Shown one piece after another: positions 36,101 to 51,100 of a stretch of DNA of 64,000 bases; the stretch's first letter is position 1, and the number at the start of each line of letters is the position of its first letter. The stretch lies in contig NC_087073.1 of NCBI RefSeq assembly GCF_026151205.1, positions 8,967,411-9,031,410 of the forward strand, read 5' to 3'. The notes beneath the pieces were generated by a model. That model saw only the letters and a program-made list of their open reading frames with translations. It ran no database searches and had not been told where the DNA came from. The stretch is from Bolinopsis microptera. Taxonomy: Eukaryota > Ctenophora > Tentaculata > Lobata > Bolinopsidae. Made by a program: the position numbers and the translations under genes.

Positions 36101-39100
36101 TAAATAGCAAAGATCGATTATATAGTTTTAATTGTTTATAAAGTTTAACCGGTAAGCGGGATCTCGATCCGATCACGGACAATATAGTAACGCTATGATG
36201 TGCACATATCTATATGTTTCCGAAATTTCTCGAAAAGAAAATTCAAGTGATTATACGAATTGTGCCTATTTATTAAATCATCAACATGTATCTGTTGGAT
36301 CATAAGTTATAGCCAAATATGTAAAATTACACGATTTTGTATCGTAATCACCAAAATCTCGCATTTCTACGAATAGTGACTTTATTATATAATGAGTGAT
36401 ACTCAAGTCACTTCTTCAAAAACAGAAGTAAACACTGCTTACTAAGCCCACTTATACACGTACGTCTTAAAATCAATTCTTTACATTTAATGTTTTCAAC
36501 TGTATCATTGATATTGTCGCTTCTTAGCTTACACATAATTTTTCACCGTATACGACAAAATTTCATACATATTTTAATATCCAGGAAAACAGTTATAATA
36601 CAGTTTCACAACGACAACAACATATGCTCCATTTATTATCATAGATTAAATTATTTAACCGTCTCTTAGAACGTAATGTTCGATGTAGCGTATTCACTGG
36701 TGATCGAAAATATTCCACTAAATTTGTCACCACTGAAATCTAAGAAATTGCCTGCAGATCAAATTCTGTGAAAGTACAGTTTAAGTATATTGTTTGTGCG
36801 ACCTTCCCAAATCTTTCCAGATGTTACATAACAAAACTCGTTTTTATACTTATTGAATAGTATAACAAAACAGTACAGTAAGCATGTCAGCATTTCTGTC
36901 TAATTAGTGATAATATGTTAAACTTTACACTACATAATATTACAGGTCTAGTCTACACTCTACTATAGCATGTACATTGCACTGCCTACCTAGCTTTAGA
37001 CACGCATTATAATGCATGCTGCGCTTAGCAACCTAGAAAAGCAGTGTAACAGGCCACCAAAGATCTAATAAGGGCCCAATTGGCTACCATTTAGAGCTCC
37101 TGCTACTACAGGTAAAGTACACACAACTATACATTATATCTCTGTATCATGAAACAATGCCCATATTGTATTTGGTGAGATTCTTACGATGAATTGCGAT
37201 GTACTAATTGTATAGGCGTACCTGGATCTTTTTACAGCGGCTTCAATTACATATAGTCTATTTTTGTCACAATGCATCTCGCCTGATTATCACAAATCTG
37301 TACGTCGCTACTACAGATAATGTGAATAATATATGATTCAGCTGAAATGCGGCTGGTAATTCCGCCGTTATACACAGTTTATCGAGTTAGTTTGTCATGA
37401 CGCTCTCTCCAAGGCGGAATTAGAGCTAACTCCATTCATCCAGAAACCATTATGTAAATTTTAGATATCACATTGTTTCATGTTCTAAGACGACAATCCT
37501 AATCACGATCTTGGAGCATCCATTCGCATTCTAAGCCTAAATAATCGTATTTGAAAGTTTACAAGCTGCCCCGCTTTGCTGTGTAGCTGTTAGATAAGGT
37601 GACATATTACTAGAGGATTTGTGACGCCATGCCAGGCATGTTACTTCTTCTTACAATCTAACAAGTTTAAATTTAAGTTGAAATCTGTGATGGCGTGATG
37701 AAACAGGAGTCACAAACATATTTGAACCGAATTTGAGTAGCTAGAAATATTATGTAAAGCAATATAACTGGAGCCCAAACTTTAAATATGATTTTTCTAC
37801 AGAAGCAAATGATGTGATTACCGTTTAAGTTGTCAGCTGGAGAGATGGTGTGGAATGAACCTTATATGGGAAAGTTGTGTCAGTGACTTGGGAAATGATA
37901 AAATTTAAATCCGGACAAATACAAAGCAGTGAACTGTGGGTGAAAATGTGTATGATCAGCGGATGGAAAATGAATGATCAGGAAATTAAAATAAATTACA
38001 AAAGTAAATACCTTTAGCTTTGTGGCTGGAGGCACTCTTCTTGAGAGGCATGGCTCGTTTGTTGAGGGTTCCAGACGAGGTGCTCTTCGATATCTTGCCT
38101 CCACCTCGCTCGACAGTTTTAACCTTCTCCGGTTCACTATTCAATGACTACAGGGGAGGGAAGAGGGGTTAGTATTACAGCTCACTGTTCGATGACTACA
38201 GGGGAGGGAAGAGGGGTTAGTATTACAGCTCACTGTTCAATGATTAAAAAACGCCCCGGCCTGGAGGGAAGTTTAAAATTAATCCACGGAGAAGGGGCAC
38301 GTGTGGTCTGAAAGCCACTGGTATAAGTGTATAGTATAGAGTTTATGTAATACAAGTGTTGGGATATAAAGGGAGAGTAGTAAAGGTTAGCACCCTACAC
38401 CAGTATTCCTCCCGAGCTGATAACCACTCTCCGAGTGTACACTTGTACATCATCCCGAGTGTGTTATCATGTGTCTTGTAGGGTTTGTTGTGATATATTT
38501 AGACCTCATACAGAGAATTACGGCACGATGGCGATAAAATAGACTCCCCCCGCCCAGGGGACAGAACATTTTTGTTTTGACACGTGACATATCTTTACCA
38601 ATCAAATACACAATGATTGTTCTAACTTTTAAAAACAAGCCTACTTCATATTGAAGTTGTTGTTTGTAGATGAGTTAGTGGCTAAACGATTTCCTTGTTT
38701 CAGCAAATTTGAACTAACAAGTAATTCCTATTTAAATTACTATGAAACGCGGTAAATTGATGCCCATTAAACTGTAAAGTCGGTTATGGCATGTTTAACA
38801 AATGCACTGCAACTAACACCGCAGGAGTTTTTAAAAACTTTATTCAACAATAAACCACAAGTTTCTCTTCTCCAAAACACACAGACAATACATTACAAAG
38901 CTAATTGTAAACAACACATAAGAGAACAAAACAACGCACAGAAAAGAGAAGGTGCGTGACGTTACAGTAAACTGCTAATGCAGTGGATATGACACCTTAT
39001 ATACACCGTATCTTACAGAAGACTACCAGACGAACATATGTGGAGGTTATATTATATATATAGGTTATATAATATATTATATACCCTGCACCCTGACTAA

Positions 39101-42100
39101 CTGTGCAGCTGACATGTTAACTCTACATAGTGCTGAAAGCGTTACTGAATATCAGGGTATAAAACCGGGCTCAGAGTAAGGTAAAACATGTTAACAGTTT
39201 GTTGAGCTGTATAAGGTTGTAGGGCTGTATAATTGTAGGCGGTCTAGAGTGTGGACAGTCTTAACATCACTCAACTATGTGGTATTCACAGAACTAAGCT
39301 GTGAGAGAGTAGTTGACACCAGGGGTTACTTACTACTTAGGCTATCTTTGCGTTATTGGAATTAACATAATGTCAATTATTGGTATTGCTTTATCATTAT
39401 CATGGAACGAATTATTTGTCCATCAATCTTGATTGTTCCAATTGTTATTACAATCCTCTTGCATTGCATGTCAAGAAAATACTTTTTGGGATACTAGATC
39501 ACAACTTATTAACAACACCAGAAGTGTCTATTTTTTAGCAACCGTAAGTTATCTAAAGTATTTTTGGGGTGGAGTGAGAAAACCTTACATCAAAACATCT
39601 AAGGACAAAACGAATTTATGTTCCTCTCATTGGTTCTGGAAGGTTTAAACTGAAACCCATGATATGTGACTACGAAATTTCTTTATCCAGATCGATCGAA
39701 GATCAGTCCACCTTGAAACATGATCTTGCTCGTAATGAATTTATAAACAGCCGAAGTTTGAGGTTTCTTGGAAAATTGAAACGCTTTATAACTTACATTC
39801 GTTCTAGAACATTAGCATTATATTACATTATATTACATTACAGCTGAGTACGTATAACCTTAAGTTTCAACTATAAATATACATCCAATGGCAAGCCCAA
39901 ATATGTGCAGAATGTGTCAGGACATACTGAGAGCCTGAGCCGTGTGGAGGAATTACACATAAATCCATATAACAGTGTGAGCACAGAGCAGAACTATGCT
40001 GAGGAAGAGTTGGGAGAAAGCCATGCAGAGGAAGAACTAGAAGACAACTATGCAGAGAAAGGACGAAGATACACCATTCTGAAGAAGGACTAAGAGAGAA
40101 ATATGCAGAGAGAGAACACGCTCAAATACTAGCATGGTAGAAATGCTCACCCGGATATGTCCTCATCGATATATAAAGACCGGTTGAAAGTCTGGTCGAA
40201 AGTTCAAAACTGAAGTGGTTATAAATCTCCCTACATCGTGCAGTTAAGGTGTGTTTTGTGATTAGGAAGTTATTAAGACCACAAATCATAACAGACGATG
40301 CTAAATTTACACAAGTGACTACTCATGGAGATTTTAAACTAGTCGAATTTTAAGTTTCAACCAAACTTTCGATCAGCCGATTTTAACCGATGAGCACAGA
40401 GCAAGCATCCGGGTAGCCTGATTTGAACCGACACGAAGATCAAAGAAGTTGAAGAGAGACACGAGCCAGCGTACGCACTTACACAGCGAAATGAGAAAAT
40501 GTCAAATATTCGATGTACAGTTCTGACATAACGCTGTCAAATTTGTCAGTTTCCGGTGAGACTAAATTTGTGTCATATGTTAACTGAGAAACGTTAACTG
40601 AGAAACGGAGCTAAGAATATTACAGCTACGTAACATGAAGTAGAAATATCTCAGAACGAGGTCGGTATTGTGCCGTGTTGGTCCGTTCGTACAGAAATAG
40701 CGGCACCAACATTATTACACCATTTATTTCATTAGCTAATTTGCTTTTGTTCCGTAGAATAATACACAGGATGGGCCGAAATGACTGTACCCGTTTAAGC
40801 TATTGCTACACCACCAGTCACCACTACCAAAAGAACATTGAACACAAATAATTTCTATACGGCCGAAAGTTGGAAAATTCAACAACCCTGTAGTTCAGTG
40901 TACAGCACAGAAAACAAAATGCAGGTCAGAACCGGGGATTGACGATTGGATTTGTATTGGTAAAAGAACGTACAGTTAATGTTGACATAACATTGACAAT
41001 CTAATTGTGTACAGGGTTGCAGGGCGTGAATGTGCCAGTGTACTGAGTTGTGTCAAATGCTTGTTAGTATATGACCACTATTACGCAATCGCCAATCAGG
41101 AAGCGGCTGTGTTAAAACTTAGAAGTTGTAACCGAAACATCTGATCTAAGTCGACCCGGAATTTAAAAGAAATCACACTATAGATTGTTATAGAATGTGG
41201 CAAGAAGTAGCGATCAACACTTCAACAGACACTAGTGGCGGTAAATAGAATTAGGAACAACCGCAACTAAAACATTCTGTCTGGAAAATATCGCTAATTA
41301 TCACACGTTAAAGATCAAAATAGTACGCTTGCCAGAGCTTACATTAAGTTAGACCGAAATTCTACAGCTGGACAGTAATTTTATTTAATACTGTTTCATT
41401 ACGACAATTTAAAAACGAGTCAGTAATTATCAAACACAAAATATATTGTGGTTTATGTAAGAAATAGTGACGCAAAATGAACGGATGTACAAAAAATGAG
41501 AACGGACAGCTCATAGTTAATTGGTGGTTTGATAAAATTGTGCGTGTCTCAGTCTGCTTGGGAGTTGGGAGAATTAAACCATAACCACTATCCAATATGC
41601 ATTACACTGCGATTCCCCACCAATTACACTCTAATTAACTACCAATTACACACTAGTTAACTACCGATTACACTCTAATTAGCCGCTAATGAGACTAATC
41701 CAGTGACAAGGAATGCTAGTGGAAGAGGGAGCTATTGGATACCTCGTTATGGTGTCGCACGTAGGTTAAATGGGAAAAATAATGGCGAGACTGACGAATG
41801 ATTGATTGAAGGTTACTGTTATGTTAGTTGCATCCAAAATCACAGCATTTGAGACTTGACACCTGCATTGGGAGTAATGAGCACAAATACTGGAGATGAA
41901 TATTGTAAGATGAGACGATTATGACAGCCATCATGCTCAAAGGTGTCGATTATCAAAATTGAGAAAAGCTAATTTTAGAATAATATTGCGAAAGAAGGGG
42001 CAAGTAAGACACAACAGCAAGAAATATTTAATAACCGTAACATAAGAACATGAGGTGTATTTGCAGCTGCAAACAAGCGAACACATTATTAAGACGGAAC

Positions 42101-45100
42101 ATAACACGTCCCCATGACATAACAGCTGACAAGGCGTAATACTAGAAGTACAAAGGTTAAAGGAGACTAAGAACAGGGTATTTCAGGAGAACTGGCTAAA
42201 TAGCGTGCAGGTCATGCAAACAGCTACTGCAGGTGTAAAGTACAGGTCATCCAGGTCGACGGGAAAAACCCCGCCTGTATCACACGGGATAAGATGAGAT
42301 AAACTGATGTACAAATGTGGAGTACTATAGAGAGTACGTCAATTTAGAAGATCGGTCAGATCTAAAGGAACAGAGTGTGGTTTAGGATATTATATTACAG
42401 ATTCACAACTTTCTAACTTTTAAAGGTCATGTGATATCCAACCTGATCAGGTGATTTTGGCACTTTTAAACGTGAGTTTTACGCCGTGCCATATAATACC
42501 CTGTATATTACAGCGTTAAGCGAAAGTGGTTACAGTGAAAGGTAGGGGCTCTCTGGAGCGTGACTAAAACATTAGTAGATGTCATCTGGTAGCGTCTACA
42601 AACATGAAATAATTATCGGACCATCGCCAATAAGGGACTATAGAGTATAGGCGTATATAATGTAAGGGGAGGAGTTTGAGTGCTTAATGAGCTTGGCTTC
42701 TAGCCAATGATACTGGTCAATCACGGACTAACTACTACTATCTTAATTTATAATAATCAACTTAGAGCGTGAACTCTTTATTTATATGCGCATATATATT
42801 GATTTGAGACCAAATTCCAGCCGGCTCATGCTCTAGAGCCGGCTGGAATATATAAGATAACATCAGAGCTGATAACTCAAAATTCTTTATAATGCATATT
42901 ATTCATAATATTATGAAGCATTGATGTACAATAATATACTGTATAATTATTTAATATTCCGTGTACTATAACATTATTCTCTCACGTAACATAAGAGCTA
43001 AGTTAGGTAGCTGAGAATTTTAAGGTTTCTCAACTTACTTGACCAGCGTATCAGTCAAACCGTGATACTTTACTAACGTGTAGCTACGTGGGTGTCTGAT
43101 AACGGAATCTTAGGAATGCACGGAGAAGTACACATATCAGGACCACCCCTAGTATATTATAGGGAACTAAGTTTATAGTGTTAACGTTATTTTTAAAATT
43201 TAGAACTGGTCATTAGTACTGTATACTGGTCATTAGTACTGTATACCACTTGTCCTCTTACAGTGACGAATATGTGAAATTAAGTTATTTGTGAACATCA
43301 CACCGACCAGATCATGTCATATTAATAATATAAGCCACAGAAGCAATTAAACACCTTTGTCACAGCTAACCTTGTAATATGTAAACCATGTGTTCACTGC
43401 TCAGACGCATTAATTTGCGGCGGTTGCGAAATAGCATAATTTACCGAATAACTTCTGCATTTGTATGTGTAATTGTGCAATAAAATCAGGAAAGATGCGA
43501 AATCGCATAATCTATCAAAATTTGCTGCATCCGATAAGCTGATAAGCAGGTCTCTGCATAATTAATTAATAAAGAAATAATACGTTATATCGTGAACATG
43601 AAAGGACCATTAAGTAAACAGTGACACGACTGGCACGTGCACAACCTTCTAAACCATCCTGAAAATAACCATACAGGATACACACAGTACAACTTTACAT
43701 GTTAAAGGTAAGAAGGCACACACACAGACCTGAGGTAACTTTTCCTTGTTGGAGTAATGTTATTTAATAAACTTAAGCCCAGTACCTGGCCTGCAGGGTA
43801 ATTATAATATGGCTCCTCTCTCTCTCTCGAACAAGTTTCCACAATCGATAACACGTCCACAGTGCAAGTGGGTGTGTTCACTATGTTGCTACTTGTAGGG
43901 CTTCCTTACACCTGTATTTACTAGTTGCTGAATCTCAATGAAACCCGTGATTTCCATCAGAAGTTTATTAATAATCAGATCATATTCCGATTCCTCGCTG
44001 TATGAGTTTGGTTATAATCTTTCAAGACCTAGCAAAGTAACTTAAAATAAACGTTATTGTAAAATGGAAATGGTGCGCTGATTCCCCGAGTGCTCTACAA
44101 AGAACCGTATCAGCAGCTATGAGAACAACTATGCTATCAACAGAATGTTCCGCAAAATGTTTTTTGAACACGATTGGAAAGAATTAAAAATCGATCATCG
44201 TGCAACAAGTGGCACGAAACATGTCATTTTAAATTCTAAACGTATAATGTTGTTTAAAACGAATCATTCATCTAATTAGCTGGCTAAACAATGAACTTTA
44301 GTGCTATTTAACAATGATTGTAACATTTCGATACGGAAAGCTTGAACGGCAACGAGCCAACAACCATTCGAAGATAATATTTTTTTCACCGCTATCACAT
44401 TTTTAACCACTATTATCTGTAAAACGTACTCTCATTTTAAAACTCGAAAAAACAAAAATTCATAACAAAATAATACTGAGCACGAGGAATCAAAGAAGCT
44501 AGTTTAAAAGTCTTGAATAGAAAGTCAGTCACGTTCGTAAACATCATTACTTAAGAGCTTTTTAAAGCCTCATGTAATATCACAGGATACATGTTCACTT
44601 GATTTATAACTTTCTTTGTAGTTTGTTCCCACCAATATTTACACTTTACAGGGCTACAATCCTACATCCTGGCTACTGCACTATACCCTGGCTACTGCAC
44701 TATACCCTGGCTACTGCACTATACCCTGGCTACTGCACTATACCCTGGCTACTGCACTATACCCTGGCTACTGCACTATACCCTGGCTACTGCACTATAC
44801 CCTGGCTACTGCACTATACCCTGGCTACTGCACTATACCCTGGCTACTGCACTATACCCTGGCTACTGCACTATACCCTGGCTACTGCACTATACCCTGG
44901 CTACTGCACTATACCCTGGCTACTGTACTATACCCTGGCTACTGCACTATACCCTGGCTACTGCACTATACCCTGGCTACTGCACTATACCCTGGCTACT
45001 GCACTATACCCTGGCTACTGCACTATACCCTGGCTACTGTACTATACCCTGGCTACTGCACTATACCCTGGCTACTGCACTATACCCGGCCCTGGCTACT

Positions 45101-48100
45101 GTACTATACCCTGGCTACTGTACTATACCCTGGCTACTGTACTATACCCTGGCTACTGCACTATACCCTGGCTACTGCACTATACCCTGGCTACTGCACT
45201 ATACCCTGGCTACTGCACTATACCCTGGCTACTGCACTATACCCTGGCTACTGTACTATACCCTGGCTACTGCACTATACCCTGGCTACTGCACTATACC
45301 CGGCCCTGGCTACTGTACTATACCCTGGCTACTGTACTATACCCTGGCTACTGCACTATATCCTGGCTACTGTACTATACCCTGGCTACTGCACTATACC
45401 CTGGCTACTGCACTATACCCGGCCCTGGCTACTGTACTATACCCTGGCTACTGTACTATACCCTGGCTACTGCACTATACCCTGGCTACTGCACTATACC
45501 CTGGCTACTGCACTATACCCTGGCTACTGTACTATACCCTGGCTACTGCACTATACCCTGGCTACTGCACTATACCCGGCCCTGGCTACTGTACTATACC
45601 CTGGCTACTGTACTATACCCTGGCTACTGCACTATATCCTGGCTACTGTACTATACCCTGGCTACTGCACTATATCCTGGCTACTGCACTATATTGTCGG
45701 CTTAGAGAACATCAATTAATCAGGTTATATCTAGAGATTAACATACTCAGTATATTGTTTTCTGTACTTACAGTAACTCTAGGAGACGGGAGAGGTATTC
45801 TTGATACTGGACTACGAAGAAGGTAACTACTAGACATTCTCAAAAGTCAAGGGAACTTAGGGTAAACAAAGAAGATAACTTTGTGACTACACAAAGCAAA
45901 ACAAATGAGTAACTGAGTTTTGTAGGTATTTCAAGGTCCATACATACATTATTTTACATCCTAGTTCTGTTAGTCATCAATGTTTATCCATAATTTATAA
46001 TTGAGTTATCTATGCAGACTTGAGGGATTTTACAAATCACTGTACACCATTGTACTGTGAGATTGGAGGTACTCTTCAGAGTTATTAGAGAGATTAAAAA
46101 GGAGCAGAAAAACTTCGAGTCAATGTTTAATAAACATATAATATTATAATAAATAGTTTAATAAACGGTCATTAAAAGTTTATTTAAAGCATATATTGGG
46201 TCATATTGGAGCCGGAGCCTAAGACCTGAATATATCACAAATTAATCTTGTCCAGTGTTAAATATACCGACCATGTACACACACAGCACAGTGAAGAACA
46301 AACTACATTATAGAGTTCACTAACCAGAGTCCCATATATCCTACTACTTACTAGCCACATAATAGCGTTAAATAATATGTAACACTACAGACAGATAAAT
46401 TGGAACAAAAGCTAAACGTGTTATGTACAATAGTCAATATATGGATATTGCAAGAACAGCAAGAAAGGCAGAGCGCTGTGCATTATGTAACCTGTGCTGA
46501 GTGTTGCGAGTTATATATAGGTAATTAAACCAATTAACCCAATTAACCAGCTCCACCGCTAGCAGAGTTAGGAGACACGGAACAGGGCCGGACCCAGGCT
46601 TGTCCCCGTGACGAATCAAATTTGGATGGGGTTCAGTGGAGACTGGAGAAGTAGAAACAAAGTTAACATGAAATATGTGAAATATGTTAGTATGTTGAAT
46701 ACACATCAAAAAAATATACATGTTGCCAGTGGGCGTGGGGAGGAATGAATAATGAGATTTTGTAATGCTCAATGTATTTTTTTCATTGTAACTTGGAGAA
46801 TCTGTTCCGTGAATTTGAAATTTCGTTGTAAATACCAATTATTAAAGTATTAATATTGTAAACTGTGCATTCAATTTTCAAATGTTACCCATTATATTCA
46901 ATGTATTTACCAATTGTGTGACACAACCACATGACACAACGCCACACGTTCCGGTAAATTCCATTAAACTGTTCTATTTTTGATCTCCTTCCAAGCTCTT
47001 GCAGACAGTAAATATGAGATGAAAATTGATTTAATATTCAAATGTATCACGTACATAGTTATATTGTTTCAAGTTATTAATTTTCCGCTCGCATCAAACT
47101 TTAACGTGCTGATGGCCTGATGCATGTCAATTGTTAGTTCATATTATCTGTAGAAGAATAAATCCAGATTTAGATCTCTTAAATCATCACAATATTATCA
47201 GGCTCGTGTTCGAGATTAACATCAGGAATTAGAGATTTGAGAGAGAGAGAGAGAGAGAGAGAGCAACAGGGGCTGGATACAACATCAGGAGATAGAATTA
47301 CAATATACATGATTATACTAAAATTAGCTATATTACATACGTAATTACCCTACTTAATACGGTAATTAGTACACATAATCAGACAATAGACCAGTCATAA
47401 GCCGGTTATATGTACAGACAGGTATACAGTGTTAAGATTACACGACCTAGTCGGCACTATCTGGTCACTTCATAAGGGCTCCAAGTCAAGGTGTCAGCAA
47501 GTTGTGACCTCTACATTGGGGGATAGTATACTCACAATGTTTAACAAGGCCACACGAGCCACTTAATTAACTAACTCTTGAGTAGTATGTTAAGTGTAAG
47601 ATTAAGTTATGTAGAATTACGTAAGTCACATTACATTATTCTAAAATACTATGTACTTGTCATAATAAAGCCCATGATTCGTAAAAAGTTTCACAATGAA
47701 GCTTATGATCTGGAAAAATCCTCAGTCGGCGTGGTTGTGCATGCTTTTGAGGTAGATAATATCATTCTCCAATCAATAATTGACTCAACTTCATCTGTAT
47801 CGGTGTGGTATCTTCAAAGAGAGCACATTTAAAATCAGACAATATGTATCTATCTGTTTAAACAACCAGCCACCAACCTCATGACTTCTCGCGGCTGAGA
47901 TCCGTGCTTTTAGTCCCGCCGGTATCAGACTGTAGCCATACTTCAGTCTCTTCTTGCTGTACATCCTCTCTTCAACACTTCCACTCAGAACAAGAAGTCC
48001 TAATTAGGGCTACCAAACACGGCTACTTAGCGGCTTTAATTTACAACAAGTACACTGGAAACAAACGAACAAGTGCAGATAGCAGTATTATACGGAAAAA

Positions 48101-51100
48101 GAGCAGGAGCGGAGAACGATGCTATGCATGAGCACTGTATGTGTACTAGTTTCGCAAGGACAACAACTTGCTTTCTCTTATTCTTGCTCAATATACACCA
48201 TCTCTCCAGTGCTCTATGACACTATATATATACTTCTCTCTCTTTCAATACAATACGAGCTACTAAATAATAATCTGGTGTGACTTACTGCTTGTTTGCT
48301 AGTCACAACTATGGTCATTTGCATTCTTCTAGACGTTTAGAGCCTAGCCATACTTCCGATCTTGAAAGTTCACTAAATAGCACAGGTTTTAGGTGTTGTA
48401 GGTTATAGGTTCGTTTGAAGATGGGCCTCATTATGGTAGACACTTAGTCCAGGTCCTTGAAGTTATTGTCCAGAGACCAGGCCAGAACTATGACATTGAT
48501 GGTAATTTCAGGAGCGTGAGAGATGATAATGCACGATTTCTCATTGTTTCCATCTCAATGAGTATAAACAATATGGTTTTATCAAGTTGTCATCGACTGG
48601 TGAGTACAGCAGCCGCTTTTTTACAAACCAGCCTTTTCAGAAACAATTTTAGCAGAAGCATGATATTTAGAACCTACCACCTCTCGCTTAGATGTATACT
48701 GTTAGACTAGCTACACTAATGTGAAATGTAGAGTTCCTCCAAGATGTACAGGTACTGGGTCTACTCTCTCAAACTCCTGACACTTGGACACTGGCCACTC
48801 ACAAAAGGTATTATTCCCTGGCACGGGGTAGACTCTCTGAAGAACACTAAACCAACACAATAGCCTGCATTATTTAGCGACCCACATAGGATAGTATTCC
48901 TTTACTAGTACACAATACAGAATACAGTGTTATATTGGGTATATTATTAGGTACACCACTGTGTCCTGCCCAACACCGTGTAGTCACGTCACCGCTGGGC
49001 TTATTGTAACAGTGATGCCAGACTAACATAGGCCTAGGGTGGGTCAGGAGACAGAATTATACAACATAACACCAAGGTATTGGAGTTCAGCATAATATAA
49101 AGTCACTCGAGCTTTCTTGTATTTTCGATTTCAGTAAAATCATATAAGCACGAGGGCAAAACATCACATCAATACAACTGTCCCAATACAATTATTTCTG
49201 ACAGATAATTTGCTACAATATTTTAAAACCTAAAGCAAAAATTTTGGACATATCTATGTGACATAATAGCTCTAAGGCACGAAATTTCCTACATTTTAAA
49301 ATTTAACGCAAAAATTTGTTCACATAGTTTTAAGGCAGATAATTTGCAACATTTTAAAATTTGAAGCAAGTTTTTTGACTCAGTTCACAGTTACATCAGT
49401 GCACTTGTAATGTTAAAACTAACAGAAAATCCGATATCAGCTTCTACACTAATTTTCCGGGGTTTCAAGATAAACCTTACACTTTAGTCCTAGGTGTTGT
49501 CAAAGTTGTCATATATTATAGGCACTGACTTCATCTCGGCTATTTTATATACTAGATATTTGACACAGCAGTACACCACGAATCCCGTACCATTTAAAAG
49601 TGTACTTGTAGTCTATAACTACACCGTTATCACACATTAAATATGCAGACGAATATTTCGTGGTGCATATTTTGATACCTTATAAATTATTCTAAGGAAA
49701 TGCGTGACCGATACATGGCATATCATAGGATTATTTGACACTTCATACGCTACTGCGCACATCCTAACATTTAATCATTATCTCTCTCTGGAACTTAATC
49801 ATAATCAGCTAGTAGTGACGCTGGGACACGTACGAACATGTGCAGTGTAGAGTTGGTGAAGAACTATATGATACTATATAAGCTGATATTAATGATACAC
49901 GGTCGCGGTGGACGGTCGGGTGGGTATAATAATAATATGATATCTTTGACTTTAGCTGCTAATAAGGCTCCTTGACCACACAGGATTACTTACTGGTAAA
50001 CGAATGTACTTGTGCCAGTAACCGGTAAACACATGTACTTGTGCCAGTTATAACTGACTCTAAAGAAATGTATTCGTGCCAGATATAACTGATAAACAAC
50101 CGTGGTGAGGACGTAATCGGTTGGGTTGATACGTGTCAAAATCTCACGTCTCCTGAGTCCTGTTAGATGACAAGATGTGTCAAACACAGACAGTGACAAC
50201 CTTTGTTACACTCAAATATAGATTTAAGTAATCTATCAAATGAAGATTACCTGGTCACATCAACAACAGCAGCTGGCAATATATAACCAATATATTTTGA
50301 TAACTTTACGTCCGGATATTTGGGTGGTTTGTTAATTACATGACACGACAGTAAATGACAGTGCAACTTGTCTGTGTCATAATTGTAATATGATGCACCA
50401 ACATTGCTTAACCTCCCCACACCCTGGAGTAAATATTACCAATTTTTGGTGGATTATGGGCCAGATAAGAGATGAAGATATGAGGGACAAAGGGTAGGGA
50501 TAGGGTCCAGGGAGTAAGGGATAAGATCAGGTGATAGTAAGCAGTTCTTAACTAGCCTCATTGAAATGAAGTTAAGCACACACTCACCAAAAATTTAACA
50601 AAAAACCTCCAATAATAGAGTAGGAATTAAGGTAAGAATAAGGGAGCCTATTTATCAATGTAAAATTCCATTATTACATACTCTTTTCTATAAACAAACC
50701 TCATCAGAAGGTACACGATCAGATAATCCATCAGAGTTAACTAGCCCTGCTTGGAACAGGTCATCAAACCTCTGTATTATCATCTTCTCTCTGATTTAAA
50801 ATAAGTTTTAACTCAAATTGTGGGTGTCCATGATTATCTTAATCGGTTCGGTATTTGGCAGGCAAATATAAATTTAATATCACAGTCAACTGTGGCTCAT
50901 AATTGGAATAGTTTCATTCATAGCAGATTATCCGCAGGTAAATGAGAAAAACAAAGAAGATAACTAACTTTTGGAAAGGAAGAGTTCTGCGCTTGAGAAT
51001 ATCATTCCTGATAGGTTCCCCAACAAGTTTATACACTTCACACAGTGTATCTACAGCCTGGTCCCTGACTGGGGCGCTATTGTCACTTGCTAGCTCCAGT

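Larger units (their letters stand above)
38148..50699. other. Intron 6 of CLASP, 12.5 kb
   Basis: No coding exon of CLASP or of a nested gene is supported on either strand. It contains the 19-bp minisatellite (44668-45694), a perfect hairpin (42814-42849), a (GA)n run (47239-47263) and short tandem arrays such as the TTACACTCTAATTAACTACC-like units near 41625-41690. Open frames at 46434-46838 and 47578-47832 lack any recognisable domain. Confidence 0.5.

Noticed and set aside
44668-45694. CRISPR-like array
   Set aside because: Units are contiguous with no unique spacers, and the genome is eukaryotic.
44599-45705. 368-codon open frame with a 19-residue repeat
   Set aside because: Generated by the 19-bp minisatellite, in which no plus-strand frame contains a stop; not a protein gene.
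46434-46838. 134-aa minus-strand frame in CLASP intron 6
   Set aside because: No recognisable domain, no splice context, composition like random AT-rich sequence.
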